DNA of 7,343 nucleotides from Candidatus Peregrinibacteria bacterium (GCA_014728955.1 WJKT01000082.1:1-7343); one strand, 5' to 3'; shown: positions 1 to 6,051, numbered from the stretch's first letter. Notes: a model not told the origin generated them from the letters alone. Numbers and translations are program-made.

Positions 1-129
1 GCCAGAGAATTAACAAAAATACATGAAGAGTTTATCCGGGGAACGATTGGTGAGATTAAGAAACATTACGAAAATCGTAAGCCAAAAGGAGAATTCGTAG
101 TTGTTTTAGGTGGCGCAGACATGGTATAA
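1..129 (+). CDS. rsmI: RsmI, 16S rRNA C1402 2'-O-methyltransferase (3' end only)
   Basis: The window opens inside this gene; only the last 42 residues are present, ending at TAA 127-129. The segment contains ELTKIHEEFIRGTIGE followed by KPKGEFVVVLGG, which matches the conserved C-terminal part of the RsmI (YraL) family. In this family the motif ELTKxHEE lies in the SAM-dependent tetrapyrrole-methylase-type fold and the KGEFV strand closes the domain. RsmI uses S-adenosylmethionine to 2'-O-methylate C1402 of 16S rRNA in the ribosomal P-site region. The N-terminal SAM-binding part is outside the window. The next gene starts 26 nt after the stop on the same strand, so read-through into it is possible, although a separate promoter-like element is present. 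Confidence 0.92.
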   Translation, partial: ARELTKIHEEFIRGTIGEIKKHYENRKPKGEFVVVLGGADMV

Positions 130-144
130 ATAAGCTGTTATAAC
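101..144 (+). promoter_or_regulatory. Possible promoter(s) for the prepilin-like gene
   Basis: Two overlapping candidates are visible. One is TTGTTT (101-106), an 18-nt spacer and TATAAA (125-130). The other is CAGACA (116-121), a 17-nt spacer and TATAAC (139-144). The second would start transcription only about 4-5 nt before the ATG at 156. Both overlap the end of rsmI. The -35 matches are weak, so this is tentative. Confidence 0.35.
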
Positions 145-155
145 GTTTATACAGT

Positions 156-818
156 ATGCTCAAAAAATATGTTTTTCATACAGCGGGATTTACACTTGTA
201 GAAATACTTATTGTTGTTGCAATTATTGTTTTTTTAGGCTCAAGTGCGCTGTTTTCTTCATTTGCCATGCGTGATCAGCTGGCATTTCGTAATGGGTATA
301 ATATGCTTGAAGGAGGCGTTTCCGAAGCGCGCAACCTTGCGTTGTCGGGAGATGCGTTTCCGGATATGAATGATTATGATAATGATGAGTTGATAGGGGA
401 TGCCGATTTGATTTTGCCTAACGGCTATATTATGCAGGTGACAGATGATGGGGTGAATATCACAATGTATTTGTATGCCGATTTGTTTGGTTCTGTTGTT
501 GGTGAATTGGATGACGATGACCAATTTATCAAAATTATTGAATTGCCTGAAAACGTACGACTCACCGTTGATGCTCGTACCAAAAGCGGTGATGAAGTAG
601 GCGGATTTCCCCGTGACAATATAACTGTAATGTACACAACTCCCGATGCGACTTTTTCGGTGCTTGATGATGGCATTTTGGGCGCTTCGACAACCAGCGT
701 GCAGTTAAAATTGGAGCAAACCGAAGAAGATGATGAGGATAATGTATTGCGAAAAAAACACCTTTTCTTGCATTATCTGCACGGTATTCCCGAATTGCTT
801 AGTGAGAGTTATTTCTAA
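156..818 (+). CDS. Type IV prepilin-like protein (class III signal, GspH/PilE-like N-terminus)
   Basis: This 220-residue protein starts with a short basic leader, MLKKYVFHTAG, followed by FTLVEILIVVAIIVFLG, the classic prepilin methylation motif. Prepilin peptidase would cut between Gly11 and Phe12 and N-methylate the new Phe1; the conserved Glu5 of the mature protein (Glu16 here) is present. Residues 12-35 form the hydrophobic helix that anchors the subunit in the membrane and packs the pilus core. The rest (about 185 residues) is a soluble head that I cannot assign to a subtype. It is clearly acidic, with Asp/Glu clusters around residues 72-82, 117-121 and 190-196. Only one pilin-like gene is present and no PilB, PilC or peptidase gene is in the window, so it could be a minor pilin or pseudopilin. 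The ATG at 156 is chosen because it gives a leader of normal length. No Shine-Dalgarno sequence precedes it. The stop TAA overlaps the stop of the convergent exosortase gene. Confidence 0.85.
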   Translation: MLKKYVFHTAGFTLVEILIVVAIIVFLGSSALFSSFAMRDQLAFRNGYNMLEGGVSEARNLALSGDAFPDMNDYDNDELIGDADLILPNGYIMQVTDDGVNITMYLYADLFGSVVGELDDDDQFIKIIELPENVRLTVDARTKSGDEVGGFPRDNITVMYTTPDATFSVLDDGILGASTTSVQLKLEQTEEDDEDNVLRKKHLFLHYLHGIPELLSESYF

Positions 819-1744
819 AGAGGTTTTTTAACGATTTTTGGAAAGACATGGTACAAGTATAAAAGGAAAAGTCCGATGAGGAAAATGGCACTTAAATATT
901 CATGGAAAAGCTCCATGGCAAGATCCGGAGAATAAAAAGCTCCTACGGTAATAATGATTGCTATTCGGACAATGTTAAGGGCGTATAAAATTCCGAGCCC
1001 CATTATATAAGCGATACCTGCCTGCAGTTTTTTAATACGGGCTTTTTTTCGAATGAGAACGAGCGAAGCAACGAATAAAAAACTAAAGGTTGTAAGTGAA
1101 TAAACACCTGCACATGTAGCCCCTATATTAACGGTGAAGTTTTCCATTTTTACCATGAGCTGGCTGGGGTCAATGACAACTGTTTTTGAAATAAGTGGCA
1201 ATAAAGAGCCGAGCGCCATAAGAATCGTATCTGAAAAGTAAAACCAGAATTTTTCAATTAATACTTCTGCTATTAAGTAGAGGCAAACCGTATAAATCAG
1301 CAGAAACAGTTCGGATTCAAAACGTCGAACAAAACGAATATTGAACAGTGCTATAAAAAGAAAGCTGTACCCCAGAAACATAGGGAAATAATAAATGAAT
1401 TGATGAGGGATGACGTCTTGTAAATGACTATACTGCAAAAGAAATCCTTTTACGGGAACAAGGAAAATAATCAGTGCAAGTAAGGAAAATAAGATAGTTT
1501 GCCATAGATTGTTTTTATATGGCTTCATGCTGCTTATTTCCTTCCATTTAACCAGAGTAAAAATCCCTAAAATGGGATAAAAGAGATAAATAAAATATGG
1601 TTGGGAACTTTCCGTATGGTAGCCGTAAAGACGTGCTGTTATATCGGGATGGTAATGAAAAATAAGCCCGTATAATGTTAAAAAAAGTCCAAGACGAATA
1701 AAATAACCTTTATTTTTTTGCAATGATACGATGAGTTTTTTCAT
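815..1744 (-). CDS. Exosortase/archaeosortase family transpeptidase-like membrane protein
   Basis: This 309-residue protein is dominated by about eight to nine hydrophobic segments, roughly at residues 16-30, 50-65, 83-98, 115-135, 145-165, 172-188, 212-231, 243-268 and 280-298. The three residues that define the exosortase/archaeosortase superfamily are visible in the usual order and setting: Cys211 in GATCAGVYS, Arg260 in LNIVRIAI, and His281 in ELFHEYLSAIFLIG. In the known family this Cys-Arg-His set acts at the outer membrane face to cleave C-terminal sorting signals (PEP-CTERM and similar) of secreted proteins and transfer them to an envelope acceptor. Family membership is well supported; the subtype and substrate are not. 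No protein in this window ends in a PEP-CTERM-like tripartite signal. The EpsI-type domain that some exosortases carry is absent, so this is a core-only enzyme. A candidate extended -10 promoter lies 22 nt upstream of the ATG. The stop TAG overlaps the stop of the convergent prepilin-like gene. Confidence 0.87.
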   Translation of the reverse strand: MKKLIVSLQKNKGYFIRLGLFLTLYGLIFHYHPDITARLYGYHTESSQPYFIYLFYPILGIFTLVKWKEISSMKPYKNNLWQTILFSLLALIIFLVPVKGFLLQYSHLQDVIPHQFIYYFPMFLGYSFLFIALFNIRFVRRFESELFLLIYTVCLYLIAEVLIEKFWFYFSDTILMALGSLLPLISKTVVIDPSQLMVKMENFTVNIGATCAGVYSLTTFSFLFVASLVLIRKKARIKKLQAGIAYIMGLGILYALNIVRIAIIITVGAFYSPDLAMELFHEYLSAIFLIGLFLLYLYHVFPKIVKKPL

Positions 1745-1766
1745 GTTTTATTTTAGGTTTCCCTTA

Positions 1767-1775
1767 ATTATACCA
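1767..1775 (-). promoter_or_regulatory. Extended -10 promoter for the exosortase gene
   Basis: Read on the minus strand the sequence is TGGTATAAT: a perfect TATAAT (1772 to 1767) preceded by the TGn extended -10 element. No clear -35 hexamer is present; the expected place is an A-rich run. Transcription would begin near 1760, giving a leader of about 16 nt without a Shine-Dalgarno match at the proper distance. Confidence 0.65.
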
Positions 1776-1805
1776 TAAATGGACACTTTTTTTTAGAAAG
1801 CGGTA

Positions 1806-1835
1806 TTGACAAATACCTTAAAATGATATTATAAT
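1806..1835 (+). promoter_or_regulatory. Near-consensus sigma-70 promoter for the 157-residue charged protein
   Basis: A perfect TTGACA (1806-1811) is separated by 18 nt from a perfect TATAAT (1830-1835). Transcription should start near 1842, leaving a leader of about 24 nt before the ATG at 1866. It is the best promoter match in the window. It is divergent from the exosortase promoter, whose -10 lies only 34 bp away. Confidence 0.8.
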
Positions 1836-1865
1836 TCACAACCAGTATTTGTAAACGCGCTCATT

Positions 1866-2339
1866 ATGAAACCACGTAACCTGGAAAACACTTCTTCCCC
1901 CGAGGAAGAAGGAAAGAAAGAAAATCCTGATCAGTCTCAAGAAAGTCAGGATACAAAAAAGATAAAGCCAAAAACTACACAATTGCCGGATTATAATCAA
2001 TTGTTGATAGATGCCGCAAAGTTACAACAAGTTCAAGAAGGAGAAGAAGATAATGAAGAAAAAAAAGAAGAAGGTCCGGAAATGAAAGAAAAACGTGATC
2101 CTCGTTATACTATGGTTCCAACAACGGAATATTTGGCTGAAATAACGCGTGAAACCATGCTTGCAGAACGTCGTCTGCGAGAATTACGAGCCCGTAAAAA
2201 AGAACTGGAAAAAACGAAGAAAAAACGTGTTATTATTCCTCTCGAAGAATTAAAAGATATGAAGAAAAACAAGACAAACGAAGAACAGGAAAAAGAGCAA
2301 GAAGAAAATGAAACAGACGATTCTGAGAATACCGAGTAG
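1866..2339 (+). CDS. Highly charged, low-complexity hypothetical protein (157 aa)
   Basis: I do not recognise this protein. About 75 of its 157 residues are Asp, Glu, Lys or Arg, and it has no cysteine, tryptophan or phenylalanine. Residues 1-80 are rich in Glu, Lys, Gln, Pro and Ser and look disordered. Residues 87-122, from the region EYLAEITRETML through RRLRELRARKKELEKTKKK, have the regular charge pattern of a long basic helix or coiled coil. A short segment RVIIPLEELKDM (121-132) may be ordered, and the tail from 134 is a Glu/Lys/Asn/Asp-rich stretch ending in DDSENTE. There is no signal peptide or membrane segment, so it is probably cytoplasmic. The basic helix could bind nucleic acid, but that is inference only. 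It has its own near-consensus promoter and a strong terminator, so it is a monocistronic and probably well-transcribed unit. An A8 run at 2059-2066 lies within the coding sequence. Confidence 0.8.
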   Translation: MKPRNLENTSSPEEEGKKENPDQSQESQDTKKIKPKTTQLPDYNQLLIDAAKLQQVQEGEEDNEEKKEEGPEMKEKRDPRYTMVPTTEYLAEITRETMLAERRLRELRARKKELEKTKKKRVIIPLEELKDMKKNKTNEEQEKEQEENETDDSENTE

Positions 2340-2364
2340 CGGTATGATACCTTTATAATAAAGC

Positions 2365-2393
2365 AAAGCCGGAGCACTATGCTCCGGCTTTTT
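2365..2393 (+). terminator. Rho-independent terminator, probably bidirectional
   Basis: AAAGCCGGAGC (2365-2375) and GCTCCGGCTTT (2381-2391) form a perfect 11-bp, GC-rich stem that can extend by one A-T pair, with a 3-5 nt loop and a T run to 2393. It follows the stop of the charged-protein gene by 25 nt. It also lies 28 bp beyond the stop of the convergent SLH-protein gene. On that strand the tail (TTTGCTTTATT) is less uniform, so termination there may be weaker. Confidence 0.9.
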
Positions 2394-2421
2394 ATTTCAT
2401 ATGAATAATACTATTTTTTGT

Positions 2422-3696
2422 CTATTGCATTGCAAGTGAGACAATTTTTGCCATTTCTGCTCTGGTGATGCTTCTGGTCGGTTCAAAAAGATTTTCACCG
2501 ACACCAATAACATAGCCGAGTTTAAAGGCTTTATATACATATCCTGCGTACCAGTCTTTATATGGTACATCATCAAATGGATTTTCGCTTAACGTTGGCG
2601 GTTCGACACCTTTTGCCTCAAGAAGTACTTTTACCGCTTCTGCTCGTGAAATGGCACGTCCCGGATAGAGATATCCGTTATCACCGGTAACAATACCTTT
2701 GTTGTACGCTTTTGTAGCAACTTCGCAGAACCAATCATTTTGATTGAGGTCGGGGAAAATACTGCTGTCACATGAATCACCGTCCAGATTTAGTCCGTAC
2801 ATAATTAATTTTATTGCTTCTGCACGGTAAATAGGCTCGTTTGGTTCAAAATTTCCGTCTCGCCCTTCAACAATTCCCTGCATGGCAAGGTCTTCGATAT
2901 ATCCTTTTGCCCAATGGTCTTCTGCAACGTCATCAAAGGTTGGTGCTTCAATATTTTTTTCAATCGTAACAGTATTGCTACATCCTCGTCTGCTATCGGT
3001 TGTAATAACACAAACGCGATAATAATTAACGCCCGATGGAACGCTAGTATGCATATAGGTTGTATCTACCGGATCACCCGATACGTGAATATAACCATCT
3101 GCCGGGTAGTAAGCACTATCATTTGTTTGAGAGTGGACAACTTTATACCATTTTAGGTCTCCTTCATTGTATTGTGACCAGCTTAACGATGTTTTTCCTT
3201 CGGTAGTGAGTTCCCCTTCAAGAGTTATTTGTATTGTTTCATCATCAGTATAGGGGTCATCGACGGTATCTTTTGTTGTATCATTGGTTGTTCCTTCTTT
3301 CTCAATGGTAACGGTATTGCTGCAGCCGCGAAGGTTTGCATCGGTAATAACACAAACACGATAGTAATTTGTTCCCGACGGAACACTATCATGGACATGT
3401 GTTGTCTGTGCCGGATCGGTATACACTCCGATATAACCGTCTACCGGATAATACGCGCTGTCGTTTGTTTGAGAATGGACGACTTTATACCATTTTAAAT
3501 CGCCTCCTTGGTATTGATCCCAAGAAAGGTCTACATCACCGTCGGTATTTAATGATCCTTGTAAGGTTACTGCTACCGATGCATCGTCGGTATACGGATC
3601 ATCAGTGGTTTCGGTAACCACAGCCGATGTGACGCTCGCAAAAAGCAACGAACTGAGTGCGCATGCTGCGATAGTTCGCATAAGTATGTGCTTCAT
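2422..3696 (-). CDS. Secreted S-layer homology (SLH) domain protein with two tandem extracellular repeats
   Basis: This 424-residue protein begins with a Sec signal peptide (basic MKHILMR, hydrophobic core to about residue 21, likely cut after VTSA at 25). Two repeats follow, residues 32-133 and 146-247, in register with a 114-residue period. Each starts with DDPYTDD, contains a WYKVVHSQTNDSAYYP block, and ends with YYRVCVIT and RGCSNTVTIEK. This resembles a fibronectin-III-like beta-sandwich, with paired cysteines (115/125 and 229/239) suggesting a disulfide in each. The C-terminal part holds three SLH domains, about 254-301, 314-361 and 374-424. Each has the FDD/FPD start, a W or WY, and the xRAExxK motif (RAEAIK, RAEAVK, RAEMAK). 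In known bacteria, SLH triplets bind non-covalently to pyruvylated secondary cell-wall polymer, so this is probably a surface protein tethered to the envelope. It has no membrane anchor or sorting signal and so is not an evident exosortase substrate. It is the last gene before the terminator at 2365-2393. Confidence 0.9.
   Translation of the reverse strand: MKHILMRTIAACALSSLLFASVTSAVVTETTDDPYTDDASVAVTLQGSLNTDGDVDLSWDQYQGGDLKWYKVVHSQTNDSAYYPVDGYIGVYTDPAQTTHVHDSVPSGTNYYRVCVITDANLRGCSNTVTIEKEGTTNDTTKDTVDDPYTDDETIQITLEGELTTEGKTSLSWSQYNEGDLKWYKVVHSQTNDSAYYPADGYIHVSGDPVDTTYMHTSVPSGVNYYRVCVITTDSRRGCSNTVTIEKNIEAPTFDDVAEDHWAKGYIEDLAMQGIVEGRDGNFEPNEPIYRAEAIKLIMYGLNLDGDSCDSSIFPDLNQNDWFCEVATKAYNKGIVTGDNGYLYPGRAISRAEAVKVLLEAKGVEPPTLSENPFDDVPYKDWYAGYVYKAFKLGYVIGVGENLFEPTRSITRAEMAKIVSLAMQ
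2956..3603 (-). repeat. Tandem intragenic duplication (342-bp period) in the SLH protein gene
   Basis: Two copies, 3298-3603 and 2956-3261, encode the two extracellular repeats. The match is visible at DNA level: for example GTTTGAGAATGGACGACTTT and GTTTGAGAGTGGACAACTTT occur in both copies at equivalent positions. They have diverged at many third positions, so this is an old or selected duplication rather than a recent one. A short Thr/Lys/Asp-rich linker (TTNDTTKDT) joins them. Confidence 0.85.
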
Positions 3697-3710
3697 AAGA
3701 CGAGGTTAAA

Positions 3711-3724
3711 TAATAGATCTATTA
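3711..3724. promoter_or_regulatory. 14-bp perfect palindrome upstream of the SLH gene, overlapping a possible -10
   Basis: TAATAGATCTATTA reads the same on both strands. It is centred about 21 bp upstream of the SLH-protein ATG and overlaps a minus-strand TATTAT (3715 to 3710) that could serve as a -10, with 13 nt left before the ATG. The position is that of an operator for a dimeric regulator. No -35 of quality is seen, and an AT-rich palindrome of this size can also occur by chance. Confidence 0.35.
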
Positions 3725-3752
3725 ATGTAAAACGAGACAGATTATGTGTTTG

Positions 3753-5066
3753 TTACTGTTTTGGGTCGGTATGTTGCAGTGTTAAGCGTTGCGCAAACAG
3801 GTTCGTCATAATGGTAGCATGTTTTTCCGGCGTAAGTGTAAGCGATTTTTCATGCTGTTTTGCGACGATATTTTTAAGATAACGATAAGCGTCAATATAC
3901 GATTTTTTACGTTCTTTCTCGCAAAAATCATATGCTACATGAAAATGGTCTTTGCGAGGTGTGTTAAGGAGGGTATTTAGCGAAAAGGTGAGCATTCTGT
4001 TCCATATATTTTTTGCGTCCTGCTTGGCAACTTCATTATCTTCACCGAAATAGCCTGCAAAGAAGCCTTCAATAAGATTGTAATCGTCAATGGGTTGATT
4101 GAGTTTTTCAAATAGCACAACGCCTTCAACAATACCATTAAGAAGAAAATTGCTGATAATGGCAACGAGTCCGATTTCCAAATCTTTCAGCATATAATAG
4201 AAAGATTTTTGTGCTGAAAGTTCGGATACGTTGTATACATGATCCAAATCGAAAAGGATCACGTTTCCATGTTCGAGATTTACCATGGCATTAAATAAAT
4301 GACTGTCATGGTCAACGTAGTGTTTGTGCAAATGTGATAATGTTTTTCCGAATTCAAAACACAGTTGTTTTAAGGTAGCAAGCAAATCAAAATAGTCGGG
4401 AGATTCTTTTCCCGCGGGAGCACAGTGTTGTTGCCAATACTTAACAATATACGGATTGATACGCAATCCTTTATCTTCAAAATTACCTACAAAATACTTA
4501 CCGAGCGCAGTTTCTTTTTCACCGGGGATGCCCAATATGGTGACACCAAGAGGTTTGTCATTATAGAACAACTTCTTATATCGAGCATATCCTATGGGGT
4601 AATAAAAGGGGAAAGCTTCTTTCTTATCGTTCCATCGATCAAATAGCTCTTTCGTAGTATCAAATTCTAATTTTGCATTTTCAAAAAATTGCGCCCCATA
4701 TGGTCTTTTTTTCGGAATGGTATACATGGGTTCATCATGTTCATTAACTTCTATTTGATAATGCACCTCTTTGATACCATCCGGAGCTTGTTGAATATGT
4801 GCGTCATAGCCGTCTTCGGTTGAAGGTTGCATAACGGTGTTATTGTGAACATCAAAAAAACCGCATCCTTTTATTTTTACTCCCTGAAAAGGAACATCGG
4901 TATCTTTTACCAGCAAATAAGTGCTACGACCTGTTTTTACCAATGGGGGAGACGTTTTCCAGGAAATAATGTTTTCAAAAATATTTTTTTGTCCTTCTTC
5001 GAGCTTAAAATCATTAAAAAAGTGAATGGAATGAAGTGGCAGATATTGATCGGGTTGTGATGTCAT
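3753..5066 (-). CDS. Protein-kinase-like fold protein, function unknown
   Basis: I do not recognise a named family for this 437-residue soluble protein, but its centre has the layout of a protein-kinase-like (PKL/APH-type) catalytic core. Residues 252-259 read DHDSHLFN, matching the catalytic loop HGDxHxxN with Asp in place of the first His. Asp254 would be the catalytic base and Asn259 the metal ligand. Fourteen residues later ILFDLDHV places Asp273 at the position of the DFG aspartate. A preceding helix, FGKTLSHLHKHY (239-250), matches the helix that leads into that loop. Upstream, VKIKG (63-67) could be the strand carrying the ATP-binding lysine, Glu134 in AKLEFDTTKEL the helix-C glutamate, and PLGVTILGIPG (172-182) the hinge strand. 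These N-lobe assignments are inferred from order only. Residues 280-430 are a largely helical C-terminal region. There is no signal peptide or clear membrane helix. Possible roles are a small-molecule, lipid or protein kinase, or a pseudokinase. It lies 25 bp after the PrsW-family gene and 56 bp before the SLH gene on the same strand. Confidence 0.72.
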   Translation of the reverse strand: MTSQPDQYLPLHSIHFFNDFKLEEGQKNIFENIISWKTSPPLVKTGRSTYLLVKDTDVPFQGVKIKGCGFFDVHNNTVMQPSTEDGYDAHIQQAPDGIKEVHYQIEVNEHDEPMYTIPKKRPYGAQFFENAKLEFDTTKELFDRWNDKKEAFPFYYPIGYARYKKLFYNDKPLGVTILGIPGEKETALGKYFVGNFEDKGLRINPYIVKYWQQHCAPAGKESPDYFDLLATLKQLCFEFGKTLSHLHKHYVDHDSHLFNAMVNLEHGNVILFDLDHVYNVSELSAQKSFYYMLKDLEIGLVAIISNFLLNGIVEGVVLFEKLNQPIDDYNLIEGFFAGYFGEDNEVAKQDAKNIWNRMLTFSLNTLLNTPRKDHFHVAYDFCEKERKKSYIDAYRYLKNIVAKQHEKSLTLTPEKHATIMTNLFAQRLTLQHTDPKQ

Positions 5067-5090
5067 AAAGCGGTCGGTTACACGTAAGGT

Positions 5091-5120
5091 ATTATACTTT
5101 TTTTTCTCGTATTAATGCAA
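5091..5120 (-). promoter_or_regulatory. Internal promoter for the kinase-like gene, overlapping the upstream stop codon
   Basis: On the minus strand TTGCAT (5120 to 5115), an 18-nt spacer ending in a run of eight A, and a perfect TATAAT (5096 to 5091) lie just before the kinase-like gene. The -10 includes the stop codon of the PrsW-family gene (TAA, 5094 to 5092). Twenty-four nt separate the -10 from the ATG. The -10 is excellent and the -35 partial. If active, it would express the kinase-like and SLH genes independently of the protease. Confidence 0.55.
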
Positions 5121-6009
5121 AGGCAATGAGCAAGCTGAAAGCTGCAAAAGAAGCGCTGATCGGAATACTGAATTCCCCGGTGGTGAACAGCCCGTGTCCT
5201 AAGGGATCGTTTGTTATATAGAGAGCAATAACAAAAATGGTTAACAGGCCGAGCGTGAAAAATAACATACCGATACAGAGCTTAATGATACTCCCGATTG
5301 TCCATTTTGGGGGCATAGAGACGTCTTTAATGTTGTCCAAATAATGCAGATGGCGAATTTTCCGTCGAACACTGATATACAACAATAAGATGAGTGGGAT
5401 AACAAATAGTGCTACAGACGAGTTGCTGAGGAGTAAGAAGTCGTATAGTCCATGGAAGAAAATAGCATAGAAAAGACCTTTTAGGAGGAATTGTTGTTCT
5501 TTTTTCTTGGTTTTTTCAAATCGTGCCATACTTATATAATATCCCATAAAAGCCCCGAAAAGTGCATGTGCGGGAACGGCAAGTAGTGCACGGATGATTG
5601 CGATATACATGCCTCCCTCCATAACATAAAAAATATTTTCAAGAGCGGCAAAACCCAAACTGGCAACGACCGAATAAATAACACCGTCATAATATTCGTT
5701 AAATGCCGGATGATCGTATGCTTTCTTTTTAACAACGGCAAATTTCAACCCCTCTTCAGTGAAGGCGGTAACGATAAACGCAATAATAAAAGCCTGCGTT
5801 AACGGGTGCGTAAATAGAGAAGCGGCAAAGGGAGCAAGAAAGTATTCAACAAAACCTGCAACAAACGTAATAATGACGCCCCATAAAAAAATACTCCACA
5901 AAAATCGCCTTGATTCTTTCTGCTCCTTATCCAAGGAGTCGAAATACCACAACAAAAAGGCAATAGGAGCCAGAGAAAGCAGTAGTAACAAGGCCGTGGT
6001 AAGATACAT
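5092..6009 (-). CDS. PrsW-family intramembrane metalloprotease
   Basis: This 305-residue polytopic protein carries the PrsW-family signature residues in order. These are EEGLK (Glu85, Glu86, Lys89) inside a hydrophobic helix, YYDGVIYSVVASLGFAALEN with Asp108 and Glu124-Asn125, then AHALFGAFMGYY with His148, and FFHGLYDFLL with His186 and Asp190. In characterised PrsW proteins the paired glutamates and the two histidines form a metal site in the membrane. The Bacillus subtilis member makes the first cut in the anti-sigma factor RsiW. No anti-sigma/sigma pair lies in this window, so the substrate is unknown. The core ends near residue 215. The extra C-terminal segment (216-305) contains a soluble linker and two more predicted membrane helices (about 243-264 and 283-300), making it longer than a minimal PrsW. 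It heads a possible three-gene unit with the kinase-like and SLH genes and is divergent from the RNase HI gene. Confidence 0.88.
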   Translation of the reverse strand: MYLTTALLLLLSLAPIAFLLWYFDSLDKEQKESRRFLWSIFLWGVIITFVAGFVEYFLAPFAASLFTHPLTQAFIIAFIVTAFTEEGLKFAVVKKKAYDHPAFNEYYDGVIYSVVASLGFAALENIFYVMEGGMYIAIIRALLAVPAHALFGAFMGYYISMARFEKTKKKEQQFLLKGLFYAIFFHGLYDFLLLSNSSVALFVIPLILLLYISVRRKIRHLHYLDNIKDVSMPPKWTIGSIIKLCIGMLFFTLGLLTIFVIALYITNDPLGHGLFTTGEFSIPISASFAAFSLLIAFALIREKKV

Positions 6010-6019
6010 CAGTGTTGCG

Positions 6020-6025
6020 ATTATA
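6020..6025 (-). promoter_or_regulatory. -10 element of the PrsW-family gene, predicting a nearly leaderless mRNA
   Basis: A perfect TATAAT on the minus strand (6025 to 6020) lies only 10 nt from the ATG at 6009. With a normal start point 6-8 nt downstream, the mRNA would have a leader of about 3-4 nt and no room for a Shine-Dalgarno sequence. The -35 region (near GAACCA) is poor. Confidence 0.5.
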
Positions 6026-6051
6026 AGTAATTGATCGTAGTATGGTTCGTG

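Noticed and set aside
740..818. Possible frameshift at the A7 run near the end of the prepilin-like gene
   Set aside because: The C-terminal translation remains plausible and the gene ends neatly against its neighbour; without homologues a frameshift cannot be supported.
2059..2066. A8 run in the charged-protein gene as a programmed slippage site
   Set aside because: The frame is open through it to a sensible end, and the run is explained by Lys/Glu codons; there is no evidence of an alternative product.
2354..2359. Perfect TATAAT between the charged-protein stop and the terminator
   Set aside because: It has no -35 and no forward gene follows; the terminator lies immediately downstream.
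2105..2377. A 90-residue minus-strand frame, Ser/Phe-rich, opposite the charged-protein gene
   Set aside because: It is the mirror of Glu/Lys codons on the other strand and begins inside the terminator stem, so it is a composition artefact.
3229..3498. Plus-strand frames of about 80-90 residues that resemble each other (also 2914-3156)
   Set aside because: Their similarity comes only from the tandem repeat in the SLH gene on the opposite strand.
2956..3603. CRISPR-like or mobile-element repeat
   Set aside because: The two repeat units are long, in frame, diverged at third positions and lie inside one protein; no spacers, terminal repeats or transposase are present.
2422..3696. SLH protein as the exosortase substrate
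   Set aside because: It ends directly in the third SLH domain (MAKIVSLAMQ) with no transmembrane helix or basic tail for sorting.
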